From Psychrobacter piscatorii (GTDB lineage: Bacteria; Pseudomonadota; Gammaproteobacteria; Pseudomonadales; Moraxellaceae), in NCBI RefSeq assembly GCF_904846415.1, contig NZ_CAJHAR010000006.1, forward strand, positions 1 to 64,000: a stretch of 64,000 nucleotides of DNA, given 5' to 3'. The notes under the pieces were generated by a model. It was not told the DNA's origin and did no database searches. It saw only the letters and a program-made list of their open reading frames with translations. Positions 37,647-46,501 of this stretch are shown in pieces. The translations under genes were made by a program, and so were the position numbers. Positions within the stretch are counted from its first letter, which is position 1; the number at the start of each line of letters is the position of its first letter.

Positions 37647-38243
37647 ATGACTGACTCCCTATCGTTATCCTCAGAAGGTCTTGATCAGCTGTTTGGTAAG
37701 GCCAGATCCTTTAACGCTTGGCAAAAAAAAGACGTGCCAGATGTACTACTTGAAGAGATCTATCACTTGGTTAAAATGGCGCCTACTTCGGCTAACTGTT
37801 CACCGGCGCGGTTTGTATTTCTCAAATCTGATGACGCTAAAGCACGCTTAGAGCCAGCATTGTCATCAGGTAATATCGAAAAAACAATGACGGCACCTGT
37901 CACAGTGATTGTCGCTTATGATAATGAGTTTTATGATCAGCTTCCCAAATTATTCCCACATACGGATGCCAGATCGTGGTTTAACTCTAGTCCTGAACTT
38001 ATAAAAGAAACGGCGTTTAGAAACAGTTCTATGCAAGCAGCCTATCTAATTTTGGCTTGTAGAGCCTTGGGTTTAGACACCGGCCCTATGTCTGGATTTA
38101 ATAATGAATTAATAGATAAAACTTTTCTTAAAGACATTAATTGTTCCTCAAACCTACTCATCAATATAGGTTATGGTCAAGAGGATCAGTTATACAGCCG
38201 TCTGCCAAGATTGGATTTTGATGAGGCTTGTCAGATCTTGTAA
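37647..38243 (+). CDS. rutE: Malonic semialdehyde reductase RutE (nitroreductase family)
   Basis: 198 residues, the RutE subgroup of nitroreductases: [38 protein letters not shown] and [12 protein letters not shown]. It reduces malonic semialdehyde to 3-hydroxypropionate with NADPH and FMN. With mmsA in the operon, two routes remove malonic semialdehyde. Last rut gene. Confidence 0.92.
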   Translation: MTDSLSLSSEGLDQLFGKARSFNAWQKKDVPDVLLEEIYHLVKMAPTSANCSPARFVFLKSDDAKARLEPALSSGNIEKTMTAPVTVIVAYDNEFYDQLPKLFPHTDARSWFNSSPELIKETAFRNSSMQAAYLILACRALGLDTGPMSGFNNELIDKTFLKDINCSSNLLINIGYGQEDQLYSRLPRLDFDEACQIL

Positions 38244-38558
38244 AAACAAGCGATTCATCCACTATGTCATCTTATTTTAGGAGTAATGGACTGAATTGAG
38301 GCTATATGGAGGGGTATGTTTGGCTCTTCCATTTAATAGTTAAGCCACCTGCTAAGTATGAGCAGATGGCTTAACTATTAAATGGATCATGAGGATTATC
38401 GCTTTTATAGATACTGTTATTAAAAACTCTTCTTTATTACATCTATTATTAATGTCACTTTTCTAGTTTCAAAATTCGTAGGTGCTGTTTCTATTGTTTA
38501 TTCTCTGCATAATATAAGGAGGTCAATAGCTTTATCTGTGCATATCTTTAAGGAAAAT
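38244..38558. other. Intergenic region after rutE with a large hairpin
   Basis: About 315 bases. The notable part is the 26-base inverted repeat listed separately (38328-38386). The rest is AT-rich with no gene or promoter I can assign. Confidence 0.45.
38328..38386. repeat. 26-base inverted repeat (long hairpin)
   Basis: TCCATTTAATAGTTAAGCCA-CCTGCT pairs with AGCAGA-TGGCTTAACTATTAAATGGA across a 7-base loop AAGTATG, with one mismatch in 26. No T-run follows, so it is not a standard Rho-independent terminator. It could end the rut transcript with Rho, stabilise its 3' end, or be a small palindromic repeat family. Confidence 0.8.
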
Positions 38559-38942
38559 ATGAACTATATTACTTATATTCATGAGCATCCAAACTGGACT
38601 GAGTAGCAATGATCGAACAAAAACTATTACTATTGGTTGGTGTGGTTTTTACAAATGCTAGAGCAATCAATCGCTACGGCTCAAGAAACCACGAATAAAA
38701 TTATCAGTAAAGCAGGTTTTTGGCAGACGCATCGACAGCACGCTCTGAATGATAGGCAAGTGAAAATGTTGAACGCTTTACTGAATGGTTTATATGGTAA
38801 GCTCACCACTAAAAAATGGGCGACCATTACTAAATGCTCTATAGATACGGCACTACGAGATATTAATGATTTAATAGAGAAGGGTATGATGCAAAAATCT
38901 GAGGCATCAGGACGTAGTACGAGTTATGAGCTGGTTTTATGA
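38559..38942 (+). pseudogene. Fic-family protein, internally deleted
   Basis: An ATG at 38559 with AAGGA upstream gives MNYITYIHEHPNWTE, the start of the DUF4172 domain of Fic proteins, then a TAG. Downstream, from about 38640, a frame reads WFLQMLEQSIATAQETTNKI, KAGFWQTHRQHALNDRQVKM and TTKKWATITKCSIDTALRDI, the C-terminal winged-helix part of the same Fic family. The Fic core with HPFxxGNGR is missing. This is a relic of a Fic/AMP-transferase gene that lost its middle. Confidence 0.75.
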
Positions 38943-39135
38943 TAAAAATTATTTTGTTCAAGCTTACTATGATAGAAATAAATTATTTGCATAAGATGTA
39001 ATAAATACAATAAATTCAGTGGTCTAATACAAGCGGTTCCACTATGTTACTCTGTTTTGAGTGGTCTATCAATAGGTTTGAAGGAGTGAAATAACTGGTT
39101 CCTGTAAGGTATAGAATATCGAACATTCTTACTTT

Positions 39136-39600
39136 TTAGAGTAACTCAGAGGCTTGTAATGCTATCTCTGTAACATCTAAACTAAGCGCTAAATTTGTAT
39201 TGATAAAATCTTCAATATCGAAAAATCTAGCTTCTAGAGCGTCATCACCTGCTAGAGGATCACCAGAAACCCAAATACAAAGTACGGCTACAAGAACAAA
39301 ATGATGACGAAGCTTACCACTATTGTCAAAGTCAAACGCGTCTACAGCGTTAAATGTTTTGAAGGCATTTGATACAATACTTGTCTCTTCATAAAGTTCA
39401 CGAACGGCAGCATCTTTAACAGTTTCCCCACGTTCAATTTTACCACCGGGAAAACCCCATCGACCTGCATCGGGTGGGTTAGCACGGCGTACTAAAAGCA
39501 CCTTTCCATCTTTAAAAAGCACTCCAATAGTAGCTACTATTGGACGTAGGCTCTGTGGATCGTATTGTATTATAGGTTCATTACTTAGTTTATTAGACAT
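39136..39600 (-). CDS. NUDIX hydrolase (ADP-ribose pyrophosphatase-like)
   Basis: 154 residues. The Nudix box is GFPGGKIERGETVKDAAVRELYEETSI (about residues 50-76), with the last glycine replaced by Ser. The preceding VRRANPPDAGRWGFPGG is common to NUDIX proteins of the ADPRase/NudF-like type. Substrate may be a nucleotide-sugar or ADP-ribose; not determinable. It is transcribed toward a gap behind the Fic relic. Confidence 0.85.
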   Translation of the reverse strand: MSNKLSNEPIIQYDPQSLRPIVATIGVLFKDGKVLLVRRANPPDAGRWGFPGGKIERGETVKDAAVRELYEETSIVSNAFKTFNAVDAFDFDNSGKLRHHFVLVAVLCIWVSGDPLAGDDALEARFFDIEDFINTNLALSLDVTEIALQASELL

Positions 39601-39702
39601 AAAAACTCAATTTAGAATAGAGCATAGAGCATAGCTGAATATTCAAGTCCTCATTAGGAAACCGAACCAATGAAAGCGCTTGATTGGTTCATTATAGGTA
39701 TA

Positions 39703-40866
39703 TTAATACCAAACTACAAAATCTCGTGGAGAAAACTTCTTGCACATAGCAAGTAATAGCAAAATCCCAATAATCATTCCAACCCACGATCCCGTCAAAT
39801 CACTTGAAGAATCAACTAGAACACCCGCTATTAAAGGGAAAGCAGAGGCAATTAAGTATCCACCACCTTGTACAAACGCTAATAAAGTCGCTGCTTGCTT
39901 GGCGCTAGAGGCATAATCAAGTGCTACGATTAAGGATAAAGGAAATAAAGCACCGATCCCCAACCCTAAAATTATCACAGTTAAAAAAGCAAGCTTTGAG
40001 GGAATATAAATAAGTAACACTAGACCAATCAATATGAGCGATAGAGTGATAAATAAAGGCTTGCGGCGATCAGTGAGTTTTTTGATGAATATAGAAATTA
40101 AGATACCAGAAATCACTTCTGCCACCGTCAAAATACTGAGTAAAGCACCAGAGGCGTCTCTACTCCATCCAAGCTGCGTATAGTTCAACGGCAACCAAGC
40201 TAAAACTAATGTATAGGCGCCAGTACCTATACCGAAGAAAAGCATTAGCAACCATGCATTTTTAGACTTTAGAGGTAAAGGTAAATAACCGTTTCTACTA
40301 CTTTCGATACGTGGCATACCAGAAGCAAACAGTATAATTGCTAATATGGTAGGGATAGCCATAATCGATAAAGCGATATTCCATCCAAACACTCCTTCTA
40401 AGGGGGATACCGTAGCCGCTGAGATCGCAGCCCCAGCCATAATACCCGTTGTAAACAACCCCATAAAAACGCTGGCATTTTCTGGCGTCATTCTTTTTAG
40501 GTAAGCTGGCATTAGAGTTTGGATAATTGCTATACCAATACCTCCAATAAGCGAAGTTATCAGTAGAAGTAATACAGAATCAACAAAAAATCGATAGGTA
40601 CAAGAAAGTGCTATAGCCAACAATCCAGCCAATATGCCTAAATACTCACTTACTCTAGATTGAATTCTAGGACCTAAAAGGGCAAAGCAACCCATCATTG
40701 CAACTGGCACAGTAGTCAATAGACCGGCAGTTTGATTATTGATTCCTACAGTATCTATTAAAACGGGTATGATTGGAGATATCGAAGCCATGATAGGTCT
40801 AAGGTTAAGACCTACAAGTATTGTTATAGTGGCTAGTATCCATTGATTATAACCAAGCTTACTCAT
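39703..40866 (-). CDS. MFS transporter, CynX/NimT family
   Basis: 387 residues, about twelve membrane helices. NQWILATITILVGLNLRPIMASISPIIPVL is the characteristic start of CynX/NimT transporters (cyanate, 2-nitroimidazole). Charged loop RIESSRNGYLPLP is near the middle. The substrate is unknown. GAGGTAGTCA supplies a ribosome binding site. A 46-codon frame ends across its start (40859), suggesting coupling. Confidence 0.87.
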   Translation of the reverse strand: MSKLGYNQWILATITILVGLNLRPIMASISPIIPVLIDTVGINNQTAGLLTTVPVAMMGCFALLGPRIQSRVSEYLGILAGLLAIALSCTYRFFVDSVLLLLITSLIGGIGIAIIQTLMPAYLKRMTPENASVFMGLFTTGIMAGAAISAATVSPLEGVFGWNIALSIMAIPTILAIILFASGMPRIESSRNGYLPLPLKSKNAWLLMLFFGIGTGAYTLVLAWLPLNYTQLGWSRDASGALLSILTVAEVISGILISIFIKKLTDRRKPLFITLSLILIGLVLLIYIPSKLAFLTVIILGLGIGALFPLSLIVALDYASSAKQAATLLAFVQGGGYLIASAFPLIAGVLVDSSSDLTGSWVGMIIGILLLLAMCKKFSPRDFVVWY

Positions 40867-40996
40867 TGACTACCTCATGTGATGGATTACGTGTGGCAAT
40901 TGCTTGTGGTTTTACTGGTAAGTTATTATCTAAAAAACAAGTGAAATGATGTTTGCTAGAAATTCGTTGCAGACTGGCTAAGTTGTACTGAGGCAT
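40859..40996 (-). CDS. Possible small coupled ORF before the CynX-like gene
   Basis: From ATG 40996 (AAAGGAT upstream) a 45-residue frame MPQYNLASLQRISSK... PSHEVVNE ends eight bases inside the transporter start. Nothing is recognised in it. The ribosome binding site and the overlap favour translation; the lack of homology recall and short length argue against. It might be a leader peptide. Confidence 0.28.
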   Translation of the reverse strand: MPQYNLASLQRISSKHHFTCFLDNNLPVKPQAIATRNPSHEVVNE

Positions 40997-41123
40997 ATTT
41001 TTCATCCTTTTAAATATTGTTAGATAGAAGGTCATTAATCTCACTGTATTGAGGGTTATCAGATTTTTTGAATGAATTTAAAAAGGAGAACAAACTTACT
41101 AATTCTAGGTTTCATCAGGCACT

Positions 41124-42068
41124 TCAACTTTTTATTGCAATAGATGCCATCATCTTCATTCCACCCCATGTAACAAGTATGACACCGAGTATGATCAAGG
41201 ATGCACCTAGAACTAGTCCGTCCGGCGGGGATTCACCTTGTAAAAAAATAGCAACAGGAACACCCACAACGGCCCCAACAGACCCTAGTAAGCTTAGTAG
41301 AACCGGACCACCCGTTTTTTGAAGTAGAAACAATAATTGAAACTGAGCAGCGAAGATAAAGGCCTGCAAGGCGATCAAACCAAGTGGTAGGAAATCTCCC
41401 AGTGGGACAGCAAGTGAGAATATTGGTAAGAGACTTGTTGCGCCAAGTAATATCACAGCCGCAATAAGCATTCCTGGAGCAAGTGCATTGGGAGATGCTC
41501 CTTTCGGCCAGCGCAATGTACGATAGAGATTGCCAATGGCAAGCAAAACAGGACCGCAAAGTGCTATAAAAATCCAAAACACACTGGCATCTGGTGCAGA
41601 AAATTTGCGTGCAGCCAGTACACCAGCACCGGCAAGTGCCGCTGCAACCCCAAGCGCTCGAACAGTTTGAAATCGTTCCATCCCTAACGCTAATGCCCCA
41701 AGATAGGTGAGAAGTGGTGGTAAAGAAATAATTAGGGCTACAAAGCCAGCACCAACATGAGGAACAGCGGAGAAGAAAAGTAAGTTAGACCCTGCAACGC
41801 TGACCAAAGCAGAAACAAAGTAATACTCAAAGCTGCGTGTATTGAGAGGTGGAAGTTCATGGCGTAGTAACGCAATAGCTAACAGGATTGTGGCAGCACC
41901 AGCAATTGACCAAAATAAAAAGGCAAGCGGAGATAAACCGATTTCACCCGCATATTTTGCCACGTTGGTAGAGATACCAAGTAACGCGCCTCCAACCAGA
42001 AGACAAATTAAAGGAACTAACCATACACTTCTACAAGGAGAGCTATTTCGCTCTGTAAACTTAGTCAT
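41124..42068 (-). CDS. EamA/DMT family transporter
   Basis: 314 residues with ten hydrophobic helices in two EamA repeats (for example LICLLVGGALLGISTNVAKY and LGVAAALAGAGVLAARKF; second repeat LLLLQKTGGPVLLSLLGSVG). AGGATATT precedes the ATG. Divergent from a MarR-type regulator at 42241, with about 170 bases between. Exports or imports a small metabolite; substrate unknown. Confidence 0.87.
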   Translation of the reverse strand: MTKFTERNSSPCRSVWLVPLICLLVGGALLGISTNVAKYAGEIGLSPLAFLFWSIAGAATILLAIALLRHELPPLNTRSFEYYFVSALVSVAGSNLLFFSAVPHVGAGFVALIISLPPLLTYLGALALGMERFQTVRALGVAAALAGAGVLAARKFSAPDASVFWIFIALCGPVLLAIGNLYRTLRWPKGASPNALAPGMLIAAVILLGATSLLPIFSLAVPLGDFLPLGLIALQAFIFAAQFQLLFLLQKTGGPVLLSLLGSVGAVVGVPVAIFLQGESPPDGLVLGASLIILGVILVTWGGMKMMASIAIKS

Positions 42069-42240
42069 ACAATATCCTAACGGCCGAAAATGACCTTGAT
42101 GTCAGAATATCATTTAATATCTCTATTTCAAGATAAAAATATTGCTATTATTACTGCTTAAGAGTAATTTTCTCAGTAGAAATAGACATTTTAATATCTC
42201 CAAAATCATAAAAATTTTGATCGTAACGAGGAATAAATCA

Positions 42241-42759
42241 ATGCAAACTGAAGGGTGTGTACAAGAAGATGCGGTACAGAAGATTATTAGCCAGTGGCAA
42301 GACCAAGGATTTGCTACTGATAGGTTGTTGGCAATGGAGACTATAGGTCGTATCAAGCGGTTAGAAGTGATATTGATGCGAAAATTATCTGCTAACTATA
42401 AGATAAATTACCAAATATCACATTGGGAATTTGATGTGTTGGCGACATTACGGCGCATAGGCACCCCATATTTAATGAGCCCAACCGTTTTGTTTGATAG
42501 TATGATGGTGAGTTCTGGTACGATGACCAATCGCTTACAGCATTTAGAAAAGAAAAAGCTTATTGAGCGCATTGACAACCCAGATGATAAACGAAGCTTA
42601 TTAGTCAAACTAACTCCCAAGGGCCTTGACTTGATTGATAGAGCCGTCGCATCACACGTGCAACTGGAGAATGAATTAATGAATGATATTAGTAAGGAAG
42701 AGCTACTTATCATCAATTTATTATTAAAGAAAGTCGAAAATCAGCTTCCTACTGTCTAA
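42241..42759 (+). CDS. MarR family transcriptional regulator
   Basis: About 172 residues. The winged helix is seen in HWEFDVLATLRRIGTPYLMSPTVLFDSMMVSSGTMTNRLQHLEKKKLIERIDNPDDKRSLLVKLTPKG (about residues 58-125). CGAGGAATAAATCA fixes ATG 42241; an open frame reaching back to 42142 is not used. It is divergent from the EamA transporter, a common pairing in which MarR controls the transporter. A perfect 26-base palindrome lies six bases after its stop. Confidence 0.88.
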   Translation: MQTEGCVQEDAVQKIISQWQDQGFATDRLLAMETIGRIKRLEVILMRKLSANYKINYQISHWEFDVLATLRRIGTPYLMSPTVLFDSMMVSSGTMTNRLQHLEKKKLIERIDNPDDKRSLLVKLTPKGLDLIDRAVASHVQLENELMNDISKEELLIINLLLKKVENQLPTV

Positions 42760-42764
42760 AAATA

Positions 42765-42790
42765 AATTTATCTCTATATAGAGATAAATT
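42765..42790. promoter_or_regulatory. Perfect 26-base palindrome after the marR gene
   Basis: AATTTATCTCTATATAGAGATAAATT is self-complementary throughout. It could be a dimeric regulator site or an AT-rich hairpin. There is no T-run, so a terminator is less likely. Confidence 0.55.
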
Positions 42791-42819
42791 ATTCATGGTC
42801 TGGTGATGTGCTCTCACAG

Positions 42820-43547
42820 AGGGCACGAATATCCTTGCCAGAGTTATTCTAGATGAAGTAGAGGACGCCTATAGCTCGTTTAAAACGACAACGCCCTGCG
42901 GGCACTTAAGGATTGACGCCTCTGGATTATTAACCCGTACATTCATCACGCCTCGCTTACCAGAATTTCTGCTTACTTATCCTGACATCACTATTCAATT
43001 TGGCCAGAGCGATCGTTTTGTTGATCTAGTGTGAGAAGGGGTGGATTGCGTGTTGCGAGCTGGAACCCTAGATGACAGTAGTATGCGTATGCGCCGTTTG
43101 GGTTTTTTGCCCGAAATCACCTGCACCAGTCCAAGTTATCTAAAACAATATGGTAGACCTGAGAGTATCGATGAGCTTGCAGATCATTTCATGGTAGGTT
43201 TTGTCTCCTCTCGCACAGGTGATATCATGCCACTGGAGTTTCAGCGTGATGGCAAAATTGAAATGCGCAAGATCTCTGCTAGAGTCATGACAGATAACTT
43301 AGACACCGCTGTAGATCTTGCACTTCACGGTCTTGTACTGATTCAGGCACCACATTACCGCTTCGAGCTGTTGCTTGCTTCTGGGTAATTGGTGCAAGTT
43401 CTCTCTGACACGTTGCCAGAACCTATGCACTTAAGCGCGATTTACCCTGGTGATAGACGACTATCGCGTCGACTGGATGTTTTTCTTGATTGGGTGGTTA
43501 AGATTTTTTCGGAGTTGCCGCAGCATTTGAATACGTCGGTACTGTAG
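42820..43547 (+). pseudogene. LysR-type regulator pseudogene (two nonsense mutations, HTH lost)
   Basis: From about 42820 a continuous frame encodes LTEGTNILARVILDEVEDAY, then FITPRLPEFLLTYPDITIQFG and DRFVDLV, typical of LysR substrate-binding domains. A TGA at 43032 follows V and precedes EGVDCVLRAGTLDD; Arg (CGA) is expected there. A TAA at 43386 sits where Glu is expected. The frame then ends DVFLDWVVKIFSELP with TAG at 43547. The DNA-binding N-terminus is absent. Two stops in an otherwise clean frame suggest recent inactivation. Confidence 0.8.
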
Positions 43548-43722
43548 GTTATGCAGTTGGTCACTATATAGGTACTACTATTTACTTTATAGTGACCCAA
43601 ATTGGCATGTAGTTATTAGTATATAAAAATACTATTAGTATCGACCTTCTAATTTTTGAAGGCTAGACAAGAAAAAATGATATACGTTGCATATTTTTAT
43701 AAAAAACTGATGACTCAAAGAT

Positions 43723-43752
43723 AAAACAAGCCACTTACTAGTGGCTTGTTTT
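43723..43752 (-). terminator. Terminator downstream of the SMP-30 gene
   Basis: AAAACAAGCCAC / GTGGCTTGTTTT, a 12-base perfect stem with a 6-base loop, works on either strand. It follows the SMP-30 gene on the minus strand and would also stop transcription from the LysR relic. Confidence 0.85.
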
Positions 43753-43779
43753 AGATTTACGTTCTGAAAAACTTTTTAA

Positions 43780-44679
43780 CTATGGCGTACCTGCATGCCC
43801 CACCTTAACTTGCGCAGCTAACATACGTCCTTTAGTTTCTGCCTTGCGAGAGGTCTCATCCCAGTCTGGTGCCGCACACATAAATAATGTCTTACCGTCT
43901 TTTCCGCCAAGGGCAACTGCAAAGATACCATCAGGTGCAGTATCGATAGTGTCTAAAATTTCACCACCCTCTGCTATACGTACAGCTCGCTGATTTAAAG
44001 TATCTGCGATCCACACAGCACCTTTGGCATCTAAAGCTAAACCATCCGGTAATATGCTGGCATTCTCTATACGTAGGCCAAGATTTAGCTCATCACCTAA
44101 TTCTCCAAAATTAGCAAAGTCACGCTTTTCTCCTAGGCTACCGTCTTCGTTAATATCAAACTGCGTAATTTTATTGCCAAAAAGCTCGTTAACGATCAAT
44201 CTTTTTTGATCTGCAGAGATAACCATACCATTTGGAAATGCCAATCCTTCTGCAACGATCTGTGAGCTTCCATCAGGCTTAACCAATACAAGCCCTGTAT
44301 TTTTATGGTCAGCGCCACCCATCAAATCAAAGCCAAAGTTGCCCACATAGGCGTCACCATTAGAGGCTACCACCATGTCATTGGCATGACCACCACAATG
44401 CTCCCAAATATCCGCGTGAACGACCAAGTTACCATCATTTTCTAACCGTAATACCTTGCGGTCTTTCATTGATACGACCAGCATACGTCCATCAGGCAGC
44501 CACCCTAAACCGGAAGGTTGTTGTTCAACATGTACAATCTTTTCTGCCACTCCTTTATCATTAACTCGATAAACGCCTTGAGTATAGAAATCGACAAACC
44601 ATAGGGCATTTTGATACCATCGAGGTCCTTCTAGATAGTGAAAGTCATCAACAGCAACTTCTAATTCATATTTCGACAT
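43780..44679 (-). CDS. SMP-30/gluconolactonase/LRE-like lactonase
   Basis: About 299 residues. The beta-propeller family blocks are present: LEGPRWYQNALWFVDFYTQG, GLGWLPDGRMLVVSMKDRKV, HANDMVVASNGDAYVGNFGF and FPNGMVISADQKRLIVNELF; metal ligands are Glu in EGP, Asn in ND, Asp in the later DG. AAGGAAG fits ATG 44679 over 44685. It is 48 bases after an iron-alcohol dehydrogenase, so it probably hydrolyses a lactone formed in the same catabolic route. Confidence 0.88.
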   Translation of the reverse strand: MSKYELEVAVDDFHYLEGPRWYQNALWFVDFYTQGVYRVNDKGVAEKIVHVEQQPSGLGWLPDGRMLVVSMKDRKVLRLENDGNLVVHADIWEHCGGHANDMVVASNGDAYVGNFGFDLMGGADHKNTGLVLVKPDGSSQIVAEGLAFPNGMVISADQKRLIVNELFGNKITQFDINEDGSLGEKRDFANFGELGDELNLGLRIENASILPDGLALDAKGAVWIADTLNQRAVRIAEGGEILDTIDTAPDGIFAVALGGKDGKTLFMCAAPDWDETSRKAETKGRMLAAQVKVGHAGTP

Positions 44680-44727
44680 GATCATCTTCCTTGATTGATG
44701 GACAAAATTATTTAAAAAAATTTCTTA

Positions 44728-45891
44728 TCAGGCTATTTCTTCATATATTGCAGTAACTTCCTCTAAATTCATATCTTTGGGATTGGTCGCGATTAGTCGT
44801 GAATAAGTATTGATGACTATGTCCGCTAGGGCAGGAATATCGTTCTTTGTAATATCCAATTCACTCAAACGGTATTTAAGACCACTGTTTTCCAAAAACA
44901 TTTTTAGTTGACTAATAAATGAAGTCGCTGCGTCCAAATCTGTCATTCCAGCTATTTGAGTAGGCATGACAGCACGAGCAAGCTCTGCGTAGAGAGGAGC
45001 AGCTTCTGATAAGTTAAATGTGAAAACACCACACATAACGAGTGCATTAGCATGTCCATGTGGAATGTGGAAGTTAATACTAAGAGGGTAGGAGAGTCCA
45101 TGAACGGCGGCTACAGAGGCATTAACGAAGGCGATGCCAGCCAATGTAGAACCTAACAGCATATCAGCACGAGCATCAATATTGTCACCTTGGTTTAACA
45201 CTTTTTCAAAATTATGCCAAAGCATCTGTAAGCCCTTTAGGGCCAGTGCATCTGAAATAGGATTCTTTTTAGTACGACTCGTGTAGGCTTCAATACAATG
45301 CACCATAGCATCAAGCGCGGTTGCTGCCGTGATATGACGGGGTAGTTTTAATGTTAGGGTTGCATCTAATATGGCAACGTCAGGTAGGATTTTAGGAGTA
45401 TAAATGGCTTTTTTACTGCCATCCTTTGCGGTAATTACGGAGACAAAGGTGGATTCTGCACCTGTACCTGCAGTGGTCGGTATGGCAAACAGTGGTAGTT
45501 TTTTGAAACCACTGATATCTTTATCCAAAATATCGTTAACAGACTGAAAGTCGTTCGGATATAAGGCGACAATTTTTGCTGTATCAATAGAGCTTCCACC
45601 TCCTAAACCAATAATTAAGTCACATTGATTGTCTCTTGCGAGCTCAATGGCACTTTCAACAACTTCAATCGGTGGGTCAGCAATGACACTATCGAACACA
45701 ACTACATTGACACCCACTTCCTGTAAGGCTTGCTGAGCGATATCGACATATCCTAGTTCGGATATACCAGTATCTGTAATAATGATAGCTGACGTTGCAG
45801 AATATTGTTTTGCTAAAATACCTAGCTTTTGGCGCATAATGTCAGCTTCGCTGACAATATGACCGTTAGTATAAAATTCAATCCCTGCCAT
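44728..45891 (-). CDS. Iron-containing alcohol dehydrogenase
   Basis: 387 residues. NAD loop GLGGGSSIDTAKI (about residues 94-106), GTGAESTFVSVITA, and metal ligands in ATALDAMVHCIEAYTS (Asp, His) and AVHGLSYPLSINFHIPHGHANAL (two His). This is the Fe-ADH family (type III). Acid-specific oxidoreductases such as lactaldehyde or hydroxyacid dehydrogenases are common in it; the exact substrate cannot be assigned. AAGGAAGAATAAA precedes the ATG. Co-directional with the lactonase downstream. Confidence 0.9.
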   Translation of the reverse strand: MAGIEFYTNGHIVSEADIMRQKLGILAKQYSATSAIIITDTGISELGYVDIAQQALQEVGVNVVVFDSVIADPPIEVVESAIELARDNQCDLIIGLGGGSSIDTAKIVALYPNDFQSVNDILDKDISGFKKLPLFAIPTTAGTGAESTFVSVITAKDGSKKAIYTPKILPDVAILDATLTLKLPRHITAATALDAMVHCIEAYTSRTKKNPISDALALKGLQMLWHNFEKVLNQGDNIDARADMLLGSTLAGIAFVNASVAAVHGLSYPLSINFHIPHGHANALVMCGVFTFNLSEAAPLYAELARAVMPTQIAGMTDLDAATSFISQLKMFLENSGLKYRLSELDITKNDIPALADIVINTYSRLIATNPKDMNLEEVTAIYEEIA

Positions 45892-46473
45892 TTTATTCTT
45901 CCTTGTATATATACACGCTTAGAGACTATCTTCCTGAGCCTAATCAATGCAACAATAAGAGTGCTTTTATATCTATTAGACTCTTATGAAACATCAATAC
46001 TTGAGTGTTTATTGAGCCTCATTAGCCGATGCTTGTAAAATATTACATTAGCATAAACGTCAGATGGTAGTCATTAAATGATTTAACAGCTATCATTTTA
46101 GCTGCTAATTTCGGATGAGTGTTTAGGTGTATGCTTCGCACATTTCTATCCTGTAATTGACCCCTGCCGTCAAATCCGTAGAAATAAACTTAGGAGATTT
46201 TAGTTAAGCAGCTTGACGATATCTAATAATTTTGATTTTTTAATAAAAAAGCGCAGCAATATTAGGCTGGATATATAGCAAATATGCTGCTGTTCTAACG
46301 GCTACTTCAACCATGAAAAACTCTAATAACCTTCGCTATATTTTTTAATACTTTACAAAGAGTTATCTCAATAAAAGTAGTCTAGCACAGTGCTTATCTA
46401 CTACAACCCCAAAATATATTGCTAGCTTTTTGATTATATCCATTTTTACATACATCAAAAACAGGCTTGTTAC
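45892..46473. other. Intergenic region between Fe-ADH and LysR gene
   Basis: About 580 AT-rich bases. On the minus strand around 46200-46325 short frames ending in RFFIKKSKLLDIVKLLN or TAAYLLYIQPNIAALFY vaguely recall transposase ends, but nothing is firm. A hairpin near 46452-46501 includes the end of the LysR gene. No other element is seen. Confidence 0.35.
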
Positions 46474-46501
46474 TTAGCAATAATAAGCTTGTTTTTGATG
46501 T
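46452..46501 (-). terminator. Hairpin overlapping the 3' end of the LysR gene
   Basis: ACATCAAAAACAGGCTT pairs with AAGCTTGTTTTTGATGT with one mismatch, 16-base loop. The LysR stop codon lies within it. It is likely a terminator for the gene. Confidence 0.55.

Noticed and set aside
41068..41322. Plus-strand 84-residue frame
   Set aside because: It overlaps the end of the EamA transporter in antisense and has no recognisable features.
46200..46325. Minus-strand frames that recall transposase ends
   Set aside because: Two frames look equally plausible and neither has a defining motif or inverted repeat.
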